Shown: positions 24,603 to 32,762 of the stretch, in pieces
How the letters are laid out: every line of letters begins with the position of its first letter
Position numbering within the stretch: position 1 is the stretch's first letter
Origin: an uncultured Oscillospiraceae bacterium
Lineage (GTDB): Bacteria > Bacillota > Clostridia > Oscillospirales > Oscillospiraceae
DNA: 46,705 nt
Reading direction: 5' to 3'
Assembly: GCA_947627715.1 (NCBI GenBank)
Contig: CANQXK010000017.1
Location: 1 to 46,705, forward strand
Program-made: the position numbers and the translations under genes
The notes under the pieces: generated by a model
Database searches by the model: none
What the model saw: the letters and a program-made list of their open reading frames with translations, nothing else
Told to the model about the DNA's origin: nothing

Positions 24603-25562
24603 ATGATCGTTTTGTACATACTTCTGGGCCTTTTCGGCCTCTTCCTGCTGCTGGAGGTCTTTTTCTACCTGATGGCCTTTCAGGGCCACACCGGCGCGGA
24701 CTTCACCCGCTTCAACTTCGCTTTGAAGCCGGAGCTGCGCCCCTACGCCCAGCTTATCCTCTCCGGCAAGCGGTACTGCCTGGAGACCCCCCACGAGGAC
24801 GCGGTGATCCGCGCCCGGGACGGGGTGAAGCTCGCCGGGCGCGTCTACGACCGGGAGGAAGCCCGGGCCGTGGTCATCATGATGCACGGCTACCGCTCCA
24901 TGGCGGAAAACGACTTCTCCTGTTCCTCCGAGTACGTCCACAAGTCCGGTTTTGCCATGATCCTGCCGGACCAGCGCGCCCACGGCCGCTCCGGCGGCCG
25001 CGCCATGACCTTCGGCATCCGGGAGCGGTGGGACGTGATGGAGTGGATCAAATACGCCGAGACCCGCTTTCCCGGCAAGAGGATCATCCTGGAGGGCCTC
25101 TCCATGGGTTCCTCCACCGTCCTGATGGCGGCGGGGGAGCGGGAGCTTCCCCCGTCCGTGGCGGGGATCATCTGCGACTGCGGCTACACCTCCCCACGGG
25201 ACATCATCCGCACCGTCATCAGGAGCTGGCATCTGCCCGTGGGGCTGTGCTACCCCATGGTGCGGCTGGCGGGCAGGGTCCTGGGGGGCTTTGACGTGGA
25301 GGAGTGCTCCGCCCTGGAGGCGGGCAGACGCGCCCGCGTCCCCGCCCTCTTCATCCACGGCGAGGCGGACGATTTCGTGCCCTGCCGGATGGGCAGGGAC
25401 AACTACGCCGCCTACGCCGGCCCCAAAAAGCTGGTCACCGTCCCCGGCGCGGGCCACGGCCTGAGCTACGTGGTGGATATGCCCCAATGCCAGCGCGCCC
25501 TGAACGGCTTTTTGGACGGCATTCTGGAAAAAATGGAAAACTCCGCAATTAATTTAAATTGA
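24603..25562 (+). CDS. Membrane-anchored alpha/beta hydrolase
   Basis: A 319-residue protein with one N-terminal anchor (IVLYILLGLFGLFLLLEVFFYLMAF), then an alpha/beta hydrolase domain. It has HGYRSMAENDF (oxyanion loop, about residue 98), the nucleophile elbow GLSMGSS (about residue 161), an acid in HGEADDFVP and the catalytic His in GAGHGLSY near the C-terminus. This is the serine aminopeptidase S33-like/YqkD type; such enzymes act as esterases or lipases at the inner face or outside. The substrate is unknown. Confidence 0.88.
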   Translation: MIVLYILLGLFGLFLLLEVFFYLMAFQGHTGADFTRFNFALKPELRPYAQLILSGKRYCLETPHEDAVIRARDGVKLAGRVYDREEARAVVIMMHGYRSMAENDFSCSSEYVHKSGFAMILPDQRAHGRSGGRAMTFGIRERWDVMEWIKYAETRFPGKRIILEGLSMGSSTVLMAAGERELPPSVAGIICDCGYTSPRDIIRTVIRSWHLPVGLCYPMVRLAGRVLGGFDVEECSALEAGRRARVPALFIHGEADDFVPCRMGRDNYAAYAGPKKLVTVPGAGHGLSYVVDMPQCQRALNGFLDGILEKMENSAINLN

Positions 25563-25657
25563 CCTCTTGACGAAACAGAGAGAATGGAGTAAAATGTTAT
25601 GTAAATTGGGGGAATCCTGATTTCTTCCAACGAAAGAGCTGATACGGAGGGATCAAC

Positions 25658-26359
25658 GTGGGACTTATACCGCAAGTAAAATGTGGAAGATGTGATCGGA
25701 CCTATTCCGGTCTTCGCAGCCGCTGCCCCTATTGCGGAGCGCACCGGCATAAAAGGGGAAAGAGGACGACGGATGGCGACAACGCCACCTGGAAGCTCAT
25801 CATCGGCGTTCTGCTGATCGTCATTCTCATCGCGGCGGTGATCGTCATTCTGGTCACCAGCTCCAACGAGAAGCGCACCGAGGGGGAGACCGGGCAGCAG
25901 AGCCAGTCCGTCAATAACGCCAACGAGGGCAGCCAGACCGGCCAGGGCAGCCAGAGCGGCCAGGGCGATCAGACCGGCGAAGGCGAACAAACCGGCCAGG
26001 GCGATCAGACCGGCGAGGGAGAGCAGACGGGCCAGGGCGGCCAGACCGGCGGACAGTCCACCGAACCCAGCGTGCCCGCCACGGTCATTGCCTCCAGCGT
26101 CTCCGCCAAATCCCTCTACGTTAACCCCGTAAAGGACTTCACGGTGAAGATCGGCGAGACCCAGCCCGTCACCGCCGTCATCACGCCGTCCAACGTCACC
26201 AGCATCCCCGTCTGGACCAGCGACAGCGCCGCCATATCCGTCATCCCCGCTGACGAGACCGGCATGAAGGTCAACGTCACCGGCATGAGCATCGGCGTTG
26301 CCAACATCACCGTCTCGGTGGACGGACTGGAATACACCTTTGTGGTCCGCTGCAACTGA
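25658..26359 (+). CDS. Zinc-ribbon, single-TM protein with Gln/Gly repeats and an Ig-like (BIG2) domain
   Basis: A 233-residue protein. Residues 9-26 carry a four-cysteine zinc ribbon (CGRC...CPYC). Residues about 45-68 are a membrane helix (LIIGVLLIVILIAAVIVILVT). Residues about 80-135 are a low-complexity linker of repeated GEGEQTGQGDQT-type units. Residues about 140-233 form a BIG2-like Ig domain (TPSNVTSIPVWTSDSAAISV...TVSVDGLEYTF). The ribbon should be cytoplasmic and the Ig domain outside, so it may relay or hold surface partners. The GTG start has ACGGAGGG eight bases upstream. Specific function unknown. Confidence 0.8.
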   Translation: MGLIPQVKCGRCDRTYSGLRSRCPYCGAHRHKRGKRTTDGDNATWKLIIGVLLIVILIAAVIVILVTSSNEKRTEGETGQQSQSVNNANEGSQTGQGSQSGQGDQTGEGEQTGQGDQTGEGEQTGQGGQTGGQSTEPSVPATVIASSVSAKSLYVNPVKDFTVKIGETQPVTAVITPSNVTSIPVWTSDSAAISVIPADETGMKVNVTGMSIGVANITVSVDGLEYTFVVRCN

Positions 26360-26383
26360 GAAAGCCTCCTTTGACGGCCTTGA

Positions 26384-26412
26384 AAACTCCCCGCCCTGCG
26401 GGGAGTTTTTTT
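26384..26412 (+). terminator. Terminator of the zinc-ribbon protein gene
   Basis: An 11-bp stem (26384-26394 with 26398-26408) running into a seven-T tract. Confidence 0.9.
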
Positions 26413-26422
26413 GAAAATCCTG

Positions 26423-26451
26423 TTGACAAGGCGATAAAAATATGGTACACT
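26423..26451 (+). promoter_or_regulatory. Promoter of the tRNA cluster
   Basis: TTGACA (26423-26428), 17-nt spacer, TACACT (26446-26451), 25 nt before tRNA-Gly. Confidence 0.8.
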
Positions 26452-26475
26452 CGTTAGGCCGTGTTGAGAGAAGAT

Positions 26476-26550
26476 GCGGGTGTAGCACAATGGTTAGTGC
26501 ACCAGCCTTCCAAGCTGGGGACGTGGGTTCGATTCCCATCACCCGCTCCA
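26476..26550 (+). tRNA. tRNA-Gly (TCC)
   Basis: Cloverleaf with acceptor GCGGGTG/CACCCGC, anticodon loop CTTCCAA (anticodon TCC), GGTTCGATTC T-loop and encoded CCA. Confidence 0.95.
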
Positions 26551-26589
26551 GCTTCCCAAAAGGCAGGACAACCATGGCGTTATTGAAAT

Positions 26590-26666
26590 GCGCCAATAGC
26601 TCAGCAGGATAGAGCAACTGCCTTCTAAGCAGTAGGCCGGGGGTTCGAGTCCCTCTTGGCGTGCCA
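26590..26666 (+). tRNA. tRNA-Arg (TCT)
   Basis: Acceptor GCGCCAA pairs with TTGGCGT (G-U at the first pair). Anticodon loop CTTCTAA gives TCT; T-loop GGTTCGAGTC and encoded CCA are present. Confidence 0.93.
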
Positions 26667-26714
26667 GCGTCGTCGCGGAAGTCGCGTTGGTTTGGCGCTC
26701 GGCAGTCGCCAGAG

Positions 26715-26797
26715 GCGGCTGCCTCACGCCTCACACGCGGACTTCGCTCCTCCTTTCCCCACGCAATCTCCGATTGCGCGGGGACCCCGTTGAACGG
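26715..26797. repeat. 88-nt type tRNA-spacer repeat, copy 1
   Basis: It starts GCGGCTGCCTCACGCC and contains the hairpin CCCCACGCAATC/GATTGCGCGGGG (26757-26783), then ACCCCGTT. It is the isolated first copy, between tRNA-Arg and tRNA-His. Confidence 0.85.
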
Positions 26798-26811
26798 AAA
26801 AAGTTGAATAT

Positions 26812-26889
<78 letters not shown>

Positions 26890-26892
26890 TGC

Positions 26893-26920
26893 GTTGACGC
26901 CGCCTGAAGGCGGCGTCAAC
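26893..26920. repeat. Perfect 12-bp hairpin between tRNA-His and tRNA-Gln
   Basis: The arms 26893-26904 and 26909-26920 are exact complements around a 4-nt loop. No T-run follows, so it is more likely a processing or pause structure than a terminator. Confidence 0.7.
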
Positions 26921-26935
26921 ATGTAAATAGAAAAT

Positions 26936-27010
26936 AGGGATGTCGCCAAGCGGTAAGGCACAGGACTTTGACTCCTGCATTCGTGGGTTCGAGTCCCGCC
27001 ATCCCTGCCA
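26936..27010 (+). tRNA. tRNA-Gln (TTG)
   Basis: Acceptor AGGGATG/CATCCCT, anticodon loop CTTTGAC (TTG), T-loop GGTTCGAGTC, encoded CCA. Confidence 0.94.
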
Positions 27011-27040
27011 ACGTCCTCACTGACGCCGCTTTACTTCGGG

Positions 27041-27392
27041 CTTCTTTCAGTCGCCCTCAGGCGCAGGCGTCGTTCGTCCTCTCCCCACGCAATCTCCGAT
27101 TGCGCGGGGACCCCGTTTGGAGTGGAAAGCGGCTGCCTCACGCCTCACACGCGGACTTCGCTCCTCCTCTCCCCACGCAATCTCCGATTGCGCGGGGACC
27201 CCGTTTGGAGTGGGGGGCGGCTGCCTCACGCCTCACACGCGGACTTCGCTCCTCCTCTCCCCACGCAATCTCCGATTGCGCGGGGACCCCGTTTGGAGTG
27301 GAAGGCGGCTGCCTCACGCCTCACACGCGGACTTCGCTCCTCCTCTCCCCACACGATTTTCAATCGTGCGGGGACCCCGGAGGACACAATAA
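27041..27392. repeat. Four 88-nt tandem repeats with a conserved hairpin
   Basis: Full units start at 27129, 27217 and 27305 (exact 88-nt period), preceded by an in-phase, 5'-diverged unit from about 27041 whose second half matches. Each holds a stem of seven pairs inside CCCC/GGGG arms. In the last unit the stem changes on both sides (CGCAATC/GATTGCG becomes CACGATT/AATCGTG), keeping pairing. The block fills the gap between tRNA-Gln and tRNA-Lys, and no gene is supported in it. Confidence 0.88.
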
Positions 27393-27402
27393 ACAAAAAT
27401 AT

Positions 27403-27478
27403 GACTTGGTAGCTCAGCAGGCAGAGCACCTGCCTTTTAAGCAGGGTGTCCCGGGTTCGAATCCCGGCCAGGTCACCA
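27403..27478 (+). tRNA. tRNA-Lys (TTT)
   Basis: Acceptor GACTTGG/CCAGGTC, anticodon loop CTTTTAA (TTT), T-loop GGTTCGAATC, encoded CCA. Confidence 0.95.
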
Positions 27479-27519
27479 AAACGGAAAAAGTCCGCCGCAA
27501 GGCGGACTTTTTCCGTTTT
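27478..27519. terminator. Strong terminator closing the tRNA cluster
   Basis: A 19-bp perfect stem (27478-27496 with 27501-27519), 4-nt loop and T-runs on both strands. It serves the tRNAs and the convergent XRE gene. Confidence 0.9.
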
Positions 27520-27603
27520 AGCGCCTTGCGGCGGGGCTTTCATCGGACATGAGAAACAGACGGATTAGAAAAGGAAATTGAAAGGCGTTCCGACAGTTGA
27601 ACC

Positions 27604-28659
27604 TCACGATTTGATGGGCCTGTTCGCCGCGTCACATCTCAATTTTTCCCAATCCACATTTCCCTGCATATACATAAAGCTTTCATCTCCAAGGGACTTC
27701 AAAAGCTCCTGTTTCAAACCGGCTGAAAAGGCGGGATCAACGGCTTTTAGTGCCATGTGCTGGTAAAGCCTGGATTTCATGCAATCACCTACCGTGTCCA
27801 TACTTTTCAGGATTTCCCGCATAAGCCGTGCCGTCCATGCAACGTCCTTTTCCCAAGCCGCCACATTCAGCCCCCAGCAGACCTCATTATATTTGCCCAT
27901 TTCAAATATGGACGCGGCAGAGGAAGAGACTTCGACCAGCTTTTTAGCCATTTCATGGTCGCCGTCTTCCATATAAAGAATGCGCAAATCATTGAATGTC
28001 ATTTGTATGTGCTGATACGCACAGAAAATCAGTTCCTCGTATGCGCGATAGGCTTCCGTCCGTTTTCCCGTTTTGCTGTTTACAAGCGCCTCCTTGCGCT
28101 TGCGTTCCGGGTCCTCCAGAGAAAAGAAGGCTAAATACTCTGCCGCTTTTTCATAATTCTCTTGCCGTATAAACATATGGAACAGCGAATCTGCGGCCTG
28201 ATTACGGATCCGTTCGTCCTCTGAAAGCAAACATCTCTCGTACCACCCGAAAATCACACCATCATATCTGTCGTCGCCTGAAAGCCCCGTTGTCATTCGT
28301 TTCGCGTCCAGAAGGACAGCCGCCTGCCAAATCAGTTTTTCACAATTCGGATACTCCTCGATTTTTTCCTTTACGGAGAGAAAGACGTGATGGAAGTCGC
28401 CGTTCTCCAAGTCCTTTTGAATCTTCGATAAAAATTGGTTTATCTCTTCGTCTGTCAGCTCATCCTTAAAGGACAGAAGTTCATCTGTGGTAATGCCAAG
28501 CAGCCGCGCAAGAGGGGCAAGCAAAGCGACATCCGGCAGTGTGCTGCCCTTTTCCCATTTATTCACGGCGGGAGCGGTCACGCCGAGACGGGCGGCCATC
28601 TCCTCCTGTGTTAACCCTTTATTCCTCCTGTATTTTTTGATAACCTCTCCTGTTGTCAT
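27604..28659 (-). CDS. XRE family regulator with large C-terminal helical domain
   Basis: A 351-residue protein. Residues about 5-60 are a Cro/CI-type helix-turn-helix (EVIKKYRRNKGLTQEEMAARLGVTAPAVNKWEKGSTLPDVALLAPLARLLGITTDELL). The rest is a mostly helical domain of TPR-like spacing (repeated YxxAxxYLAFF, EAYRAYEELIF) that could bind a peptide or ligand, as in Rgg/PlcR-type regulators, though this is inference. The ATG at 28659 has AAGGGG ten bases ahead; a TTG two codons earlier is less likely. No obvious target gene is adjacent. Confidence 0.85.
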   Translation of the reverse strand: MTTGEVIKKYRRNKGLTQEEMAARLGVTAPAVNKWEKGSTLPDVALLAPLARLLGITTDELLSFKDELTDEEINQFLSKIQKDLENGDFHHVFLSVKEKIEEYPNCEKLIWQAAVLLDAKRMTTGLSGDDRYDGVIFGWYERCLLSEDERIRNQAADSLFHMFIRQENYEKAAEYLAFFSLEDPERKRKEALVNSKTGKRTEAYRAYEELIFCAYQHIQMTFNDLRILYMEDGDHEMAKKLVEVSSSAASIFEMGKYNEVCWGLNVAAWEKDVAWTARLMREILKSMDTVGDCMKSRLYQHMALKAVDPAFSAGLKQELLKSLGDESFMYMQGNVDWEKLRCDAANRPIKS

Positions 28660-28891
28660 GTTCAACGATCCCCTTCACAATCTCTGAATCGATTCTGTAA
28701 ATAGTATAGCTGATGGAGGTTCAAGAGTCTATTGAACATTGATTAAAACGTGAGAATTATTTTTTATTATTGGTTAATTTTCGCGTGTGCCGCAGAAGAG
28801 GCCGCGGTGTTTTTACGGCGCAGACGCCTCACCCCCTCCTTCCGATAGGACGGACCCTCTTCCCGGCGGCGGGGCTGCGCCTTGCGTTGGC

Positions 28892-29524
28892 TCAAGCCTT
28901 TTTTATGGGGAGTCTGATGACGGTCCTCCATTTCTCGGGGGGCACTTTTCGCGCGTCTGACATATAAATCTCGTGGTGCGGTCTTGCCGCCGTTATATCC
29001 TTGACATACCCGTTTTCGGCTAAAAATTTTTCCATGACGGCCACCGTGGCAGGCTCGTCGTCAAAGGCCCCTGAATGCATGATCTGAACGCACAGCCCCT
29101 CCTCCACGGTCATAAACTCCGCCGGTGAACAATCCAGCTTTTTCTTCTTCTCCGCCGTTTCGACAGCCCACTCAAAATCCTTTTTCGTCACAAAATCGGG
29201 CAAACGGATCACGGAGATCCAATGAAATGCGGATTTATCCGCGTAATTCACGCCGTCGGTACGGTCCTGCCACCAAAAGCCCTCAAGGGGCGGCACGACG
29301 TATTCAAAGAAGCCCTGGATGGTATGGTCCGTTTTATAACTCATCTTCAACGTGTAGGCGACAGCGTACAGGATGCCGATTGCCTGTTGATACGCGCCGC
29401 CAGCCTCGTTCGGGTCGCCCTTTCCCCTGACCGCGATATAATTCATCGGCGGGACGGTCACGATTTCAGGCCTGTTCTTTGGCATATAATATTCTTTGTA
29501 TTCCTTTTTAAAATCAAAAGCCAT
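28892..29524 (-). CDS. GyrI-like small-molecule-binding domain protein
   Basis: A 210-residue protein without a DNA-binding domain. It matches the stand-alone GyrI-like family: FKKEYKEYYMPKNRPEIVTVPPMNYIAVRGKGDPNEAGGAYQQAIGILYAVAYTLKM at the start and a C-terminal IMHSGAFDDEPATVAVMEKFLAENGY...HHEIYMSDARKVPPEKWRTVIRLPI. Family members bind hydrophobic or toxic compounds and some hydrolyse them. The start at 29524 has GGAGGGCG directly upstream; an ATG four codons earlier is possible. Confidence 0.87.
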   Translation of the reverse strand: MAFDFKKEYKEYYMPKNRPEIVTVPPMNYIAVRGKGDPNEAGGAYQQAIGILYAVAYTLKMSYKTDHTIQGFFEYVVPPLEGFWWQDRTDGVNYADKSAFHWISVIRLPDFVTKKDFEWAVETAEKKKKLDCSPAEFMTVEEGLCVQIMHSGAFDDEPATVAVMEKFLAENGYVKDITAARPHHEIYMSDARKVPPEKWRTVIRLPIKKA

Positions 29525-29632
29525 AGCGCCCTCCATAAATTTTTGAGTATTGAAAAAATCTTCTACCCGCGAAAACTTACCGTCCCTTCCCCCTTTGTGG
29601 AAAAAGCCCGTCAGGACGTTTCCGACAGGCCC

Positions 29633-29668
29633 AAAAAGGCCCCCCGGCGTATGCCGGGGGGCCTTTTT
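29633..29668. terminator. Bidirectional terminator between the GyrI-like gene and the phage-derived cassette
   Basis: A 16-bp stem (29633-29648 with 29653-29668) with A and T tracts at its ends, just after the metallopeptidase stop on the minus strand. Confidence 0.9.
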
Positions 29669-29680
29669 CGTTCAACAGGC

Positions 29681-30085
29681 TTATTGTTCCCGGAACCGGG
29701 CGGAAAGCTCCTTTGTATAGGCGAAGAAGTCGTCGAGGGAGTGAAAAACCGGGAGAAATCCGGGGTCGGGGAGGGCCAGGATGTTGAGAAACCCGTCGTC
29801 GGAGCCGCGCCCGTCCTGCGGCGCGTCCCTTTCCGGCGCGGCCCTCTCAGGCCCCCTGGGGGGCAGCCCGTCCGCCTCCCGCTCCAGCTCCTCCACGGCC
29901 CGGTCGGAATAAAAATGGTCGCGGAAAATGTGCCGAAGCTCGTGCTCCAGACACTCCTTCTGCCGTTGCGGGGAGAGGCGGCTGCTCAAATAGATGTCAA
30001 AGGTCCCGTCGTCGTTGGGAACGGTGACCCCCTCCACCGTGGGCGGGAAGTCAAGGATCCTGACAAAATACGCGGGAGTCCACAC
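29681..30085 (-). CDS. ImmA/IrrE family metallopeptidase-like protein
   Basis: A 134-residue protein with a zinc-protease motif HELRH (residues 48-52) in ECLEHELRHIFRDHFYSD, and downstream acidic residues (VEELEREAD) that could supply the third ligand. In ICEBs1 and phage systems ImmA cleaves the repressor encoded beside it to start induction. Here the repressor gene ends 3 nt before this GTG start, so they are one operon. A Pro/Arg/Asp-rich linker precedes a C-terminal tail. Repressor cleavage is inferred. Confidence 0.82.
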   Translation of the reverse strand: MWTPAYFVRILDFPPTVEGVTVPNDDGTFDIYLSSRLSPQRQKECLEHELRHIFRDHFYSDRAVEELEREADGLPPRGPERAAPERDAPQDGRGSDDGFLNILALPDPGFLPVFHSLDDFFAYTKELSARFREQ

Positions 30086-30088
30086 CGT

Positions 30089-30460
30089 TTACTCTCCCTG
30101 CTGCTCGGTGCGGCGAAGGGCCTCGATGATGGCGACGGCGCGCTCCACGTCCTTGGGGGTGGCGTCCTTGGCCAGGGAGAAGAGCATCCGGCACTCGCTG
30201 CGGGAGCGCAGCATATCCAGATACGACTCAAGCTCCGCGTCCACAGGGGCGGAGAAGGGCATACGGTCGGAACTCTCGCCCTTCAGATACGCCAGGGACA
30301 CGCCGAAGAAATCGGCGATCTTCTTGAGCGTCGAATCGCGGGGGACGCTGGAGCCGTTCTTCCAGGTGCTCAAAGCCGCCTGGGAAATGCCGGTGGCCTT
30401 GGACACGCGGTAGGAAGTAACACACTGTTCCTTGCAAAGCTGCACAAAAATTTCGTACAT
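30089..30460 (-). CDS. XRE family phage-type repressor
   Basis: A 123-residue protein. Its N-terminal helix-turn-helix is YRVSKATGISQAALSTWKNGSSVPRDSTLKKIADFFGVSLAYLKGE (about residues 17-62), followed by a short helical C-terminus and no LexA-type peptidase domain. It therefore needs the adjacent ImmA-like protein or another signal for release. It diverges from the structural cassette across a 250-bp control region and has TAGGAGTG as its ribosome site. Confidence 0.88.
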   Translation of the reverse strand: MYEIFVQLCKEQCVTSYRVSKATGISQAALSTWKNGSSVPRDSTLKKIADFFGVSLAYLKGESSDRMPFSAPVDAELESYLDMLRSRSECRMLFSLAKDATPKDVERAVAIIEALRRTEQQGE

Positions 30461-30505
30461 TTTTTGTTCACTCCTACAAATAATTAAAAATAATTAAAAA
30501 AGTAC

Positions 30506-30534
30506 TTGACTTTTGCGGCACGTGGAAGTATACT
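30506..30534 (+). promoter_or_regulatory. Promoter of the phage-derived structural operon
   Basis: TTGACT (30506-30511), 17-nt spacer, TATACT (30529-30534). The surrounding 30461-30713 has no gene. It includes AT-rich direct repeats (30477-30500) and a gapped palindrome TGAATAC...GTATTCA near 30560-30590 that may be repressor sites. Confidence 0.75.
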
Positions 30535-30713
30535 ACAGCTAACAAAGCAATACAAACGACTGAATACTTATATACTCAGCGTATTCAAGCTTTGATAACT
30601 TTCGTTCTTCGCGGCCACACAGCGGGAGCTTGTGCGATGGTTCCGATTAATTGAAGTATATCATATTTGTACAGCTTTGTCAACAATAGAATCTAAAGAA
30701 GGAGTGAACGAAT

Positions 30714-30935
30714 TTGAGCGGAGGCGGGAGAGCCTTTGTCAGGACCGAGTGGGAGGAGCGGGAGGGGCCGCCTGTTGGCGAGCGGTGTCAGAGGTGCCTG
30801 GAGGAGCTGACGGGCGGGGAGGTCTTTGGGCGGTGCGGCGAAAAGACGCTGTGCGCCTACTGCGCCGATGAGGAGTGGGCCGGCCTTTCCGGGGAGGAAA
30901 AGTTAGAGCTGCTGGGATATGAGGTGGTGAAGTAG
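30714..30935 (+). CDS. Small zinc-finger-like protein
   Basis: A 73-residue acidic protein with paired CxxC motifs (CQRC at 25-28 and CAYC near 47-50, with an extra Cys between). This implies one bound zinc. The TTG start is supported by AAGGAG nine bases upstream. It is the first gene after the divergent promoter and touches the next gene's start. It could be an early regulator or a structural helper; its function is not recognised. Confidence 0.65.
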   Translation: MSGGGRAFVRTEWEEREGPPVGERCQRCLEELTGGEVFGRCGEKTLCAYCADEEWAGLSGEEKLELLGYEVVK

Positions 30936-31337
30936 ATGAGCTATCCGTTGAAGAAGCTGGACGAGGGGATCGACCGGGCCATCGCCCACTGCATGGCCAC
31001 GGGGGAGGCCCCGGTGGGCTTTGTGCTCCACAAATTTCTCGACATACCCGAAAGTGAGCTGGCGCGATACCTGGAGGAGGGCGAGAAGGCACAGCGGGGA
31101 GAGGCCCCCTGGACGTCCGGCGTGAAGGGGCGGTTCCTGGCGGCGCGCCGCTGGGACGAGTTCAAGACGTTCTTTTGGCTGGACCGGGCGCAGAAGGACC
31201 CGAAGAACGCGAGCTTCGCCATGTTCAATCTGAAGCAGACCGAGAATGGCGGCTACGCGGAGAAGGAGGAAAAGGGGAAGAAGACCCCGGTAGTGGTGCG
31301 CCTGGACGGCGTGGGAGGGAAAGATGCGCTGCTTTGA
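30936..31337 (+). CDS. Putative terminase small subunit
   Basis: A 133-residue protein directly before the terminase large subunit. Position, length and mixed helical character (LHKFLDIPESELARYLEEGEKA; DEFKTFFWLDRAQKDPKNASFAMFNLKQ) suit a small terminase that recognises DNA for packaging. No strong family motif is visible, so the call rests mainly on synteny. The ATG follows the upstream stop immediately. Confidence 0.55.
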   Translation: MSYPLKKLDEGIDRAIAHCMATGEAPVGFVLHKFLDIPESELARYLEEGEKAQRGEAPWTSGVKGRFLAARRWDEFKTFFWLDRAQKDPKNASFAMFNLKQTENGGYAEKEEKGKKTPVVVRLDGVGGKDALL

Positions 31338-31391
31338 GAAAGGCGCGGCCCCTCCCGCCGCCGGGAAGCGCGTGGGAGAGGAGGGGGAGCG

Positions 31392-32756
31392 ATGGCGGAC
31401 GGGGCGGTGATCTTCGACCCGGGACAGGCCAGCGAGAAGCAGAAGCGGTTTTTCCTGGCCAGGGCGCCCTTTATCGCCTACGGCGGGGCCAAGGGCGGCG
31501 GAAAGACGTGGGCGGTGCGGGTCAAGGCGGTGGGCGGGGCCGTCATGAACCCCGGCCTCCGGGTGCTGATCATGCGCCGGACGTACCCGGAGTTAGAGGA
31601 GAACCACATCGGCCCCATCGTGCGCATGGTGCCGCCGGAGCTTGGCAGCTACCTGGCTGCCACCAGGCGCATGACCTTCTTCAACGGGTCCACGGTGAAA
31701 TTCGGCCACTGGCAGGGGGAGCTTTCGGAGCTTGAGTACCAGGGCCAGGAGTTCGACTGGATCTTCATCGACGAGGCGACGCAGTTCACGGAGCGCAGCT
31801 TCAACTACCTGAAGGGCTGTCTGCGCGGCGTGAGTCCCTATGACAAGCGTATGTACCTGACGTGCAACCCGGGAGGCGTTGGACACGGGTGGGTCAAGCG
31901 GCTTTTCATCGACCGGGACTACCGCCGGGGCGCGGAGGACCCGGAGGAGGACGAGGACCCGGCGGACTACGTCTTTATCCCCGCCACGGTGGAGGACAAC
32001 GTCTTTCTCCTGCGCTCCTCGCCCCACTACCTGAAGATGCTCTCCCAGATGCCGGAGAACGTGCGCCGGGCCTACCGCTACGGCGACTGGGACGCTCTGG
32101 GGGGCAGCTACTTCGACGAGTTCCGCTATGACCGGCACACCGTCCCCCCGGAGAAGCTCCCCGCCCACTGGCGGCGCTACCGGGCCATGGACTACGGCCT
32201 CGATATGCTGGCGGTGCTGTGGATCGCCGTGGACGAGGAGGGGCGCTGCCACGTCTACCGGGAGTGGACGAAGGAGAAGCTCATCGTCCGGGACGCGGCG
32301 GCAGGGATCCTGGAGCGGACGCTGCCGGGGGAGGACGTCCTGGCCACCTTCGCCCCGCCGGACCTGTGGAGCACCCAGAAGGACACGGGCAGGACCATGG
32401 AGGAGATCTTCCGCGCCTGCGGCGTGGCCCTTGTCAAGGCGGACAACAGCCGGGTCCAGGGACATATGCTCATCAAGGATATGCTGGCCCCGCGCCCGGA
32501 CGGGAGGCCGGGGCTGGAGATCTCCCGGACGTGCAAAAAGCTGATCGCCGACCTTGCCGCCATCCAGGCCGACGGGGACAACCCCAGCGACGCGGCAAAG
32601 ACTCCCCACGAGGTGACCCACACGGTGGACGCCCTGCGGTACTTCTGCGTCTCCCGCGTCTCTCCGGCGGACGCGCCGGGGGAGCGCGGGGCGGAGGAGG
32701 ACGGGGAGGACGACGGCCTTGGCGGGGAGCCGGACCTGGGGTATCTGATGTATTGA
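31392..32756 (+). CDS. Phage terminase large subunit
   Basis: A 454-residue packaging motor. Walker A is GGAKGGGKT at 31-39, and Walker B is IFIDE at 124-128 within EFDWIFIDEATQF. A coupling motif LTCNPGG lies near 155-161. A C-terminal RNase H-like nuclease begins with Asp267 in AMDYGLDMLAVLWI and later acidic residues (VKADNSRVQG, HTVDALRYF). Both domains look intact, so it could cut and package DNA. AGGGGAG precedes the ATG. It leads the late operon and defines the region as phage-derived. Confidence 0.95.
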   Translation: MADGAVIFDPGQASEKQKRFFLARAPFIAYGGAKGGGKTWAVRVKAVGGAVMNPGLRVLIMRRTYPELEENHIGPIVRMVPPELGSYLAATRRMTFFNGSTVKFGHWQGELSELEYQGQEFDWIFIDEATQFTERSFNYLKGCLRGVSPYDKRMYLTCNPGGVGHGWVKRLFIDRDYRRGAEDPEEDEDPADYVFIPATVEDNVFLLRSSPHYLKMLSQMPENVRRAYRYGDWDALGGSYFDEFRYDRHTVPPEKLPAHWRRYRAMDYGLDMLAVLWIAVDEEGRCHVYREWTKEKLIVRDAAAGILERTLPGEDVLATFAPPDLWSTQKDTGRTMEEIFRACGVALVKADNSRVQGHMLIKDMLAPRPDGRPGLEISRTCKKLIADLAAIQADGDNPSDAAKTPHEVTHTVDALRYFCVSRVSPADAPGERGAEEDGEDDGLGGEPDLGYLMY

Positions 32757-32762
32757 GAAAGG

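Noticed and set aside
27047-27412. Overlapping frames with repeated peptide blocks in the tRNA spacer
   Set aside because: They are the translated 88-nt repeat in three frames, without ribosome sites; this is a nucleotide repeat, not a gene.
27403-27478. tRNA-Lys as the integration site of the phage-derived cassette
   Set aside because: I see no second copy of the tRNA 3' end near the right edge (42.4-43.3 kb), and two unrelated genes lie between.
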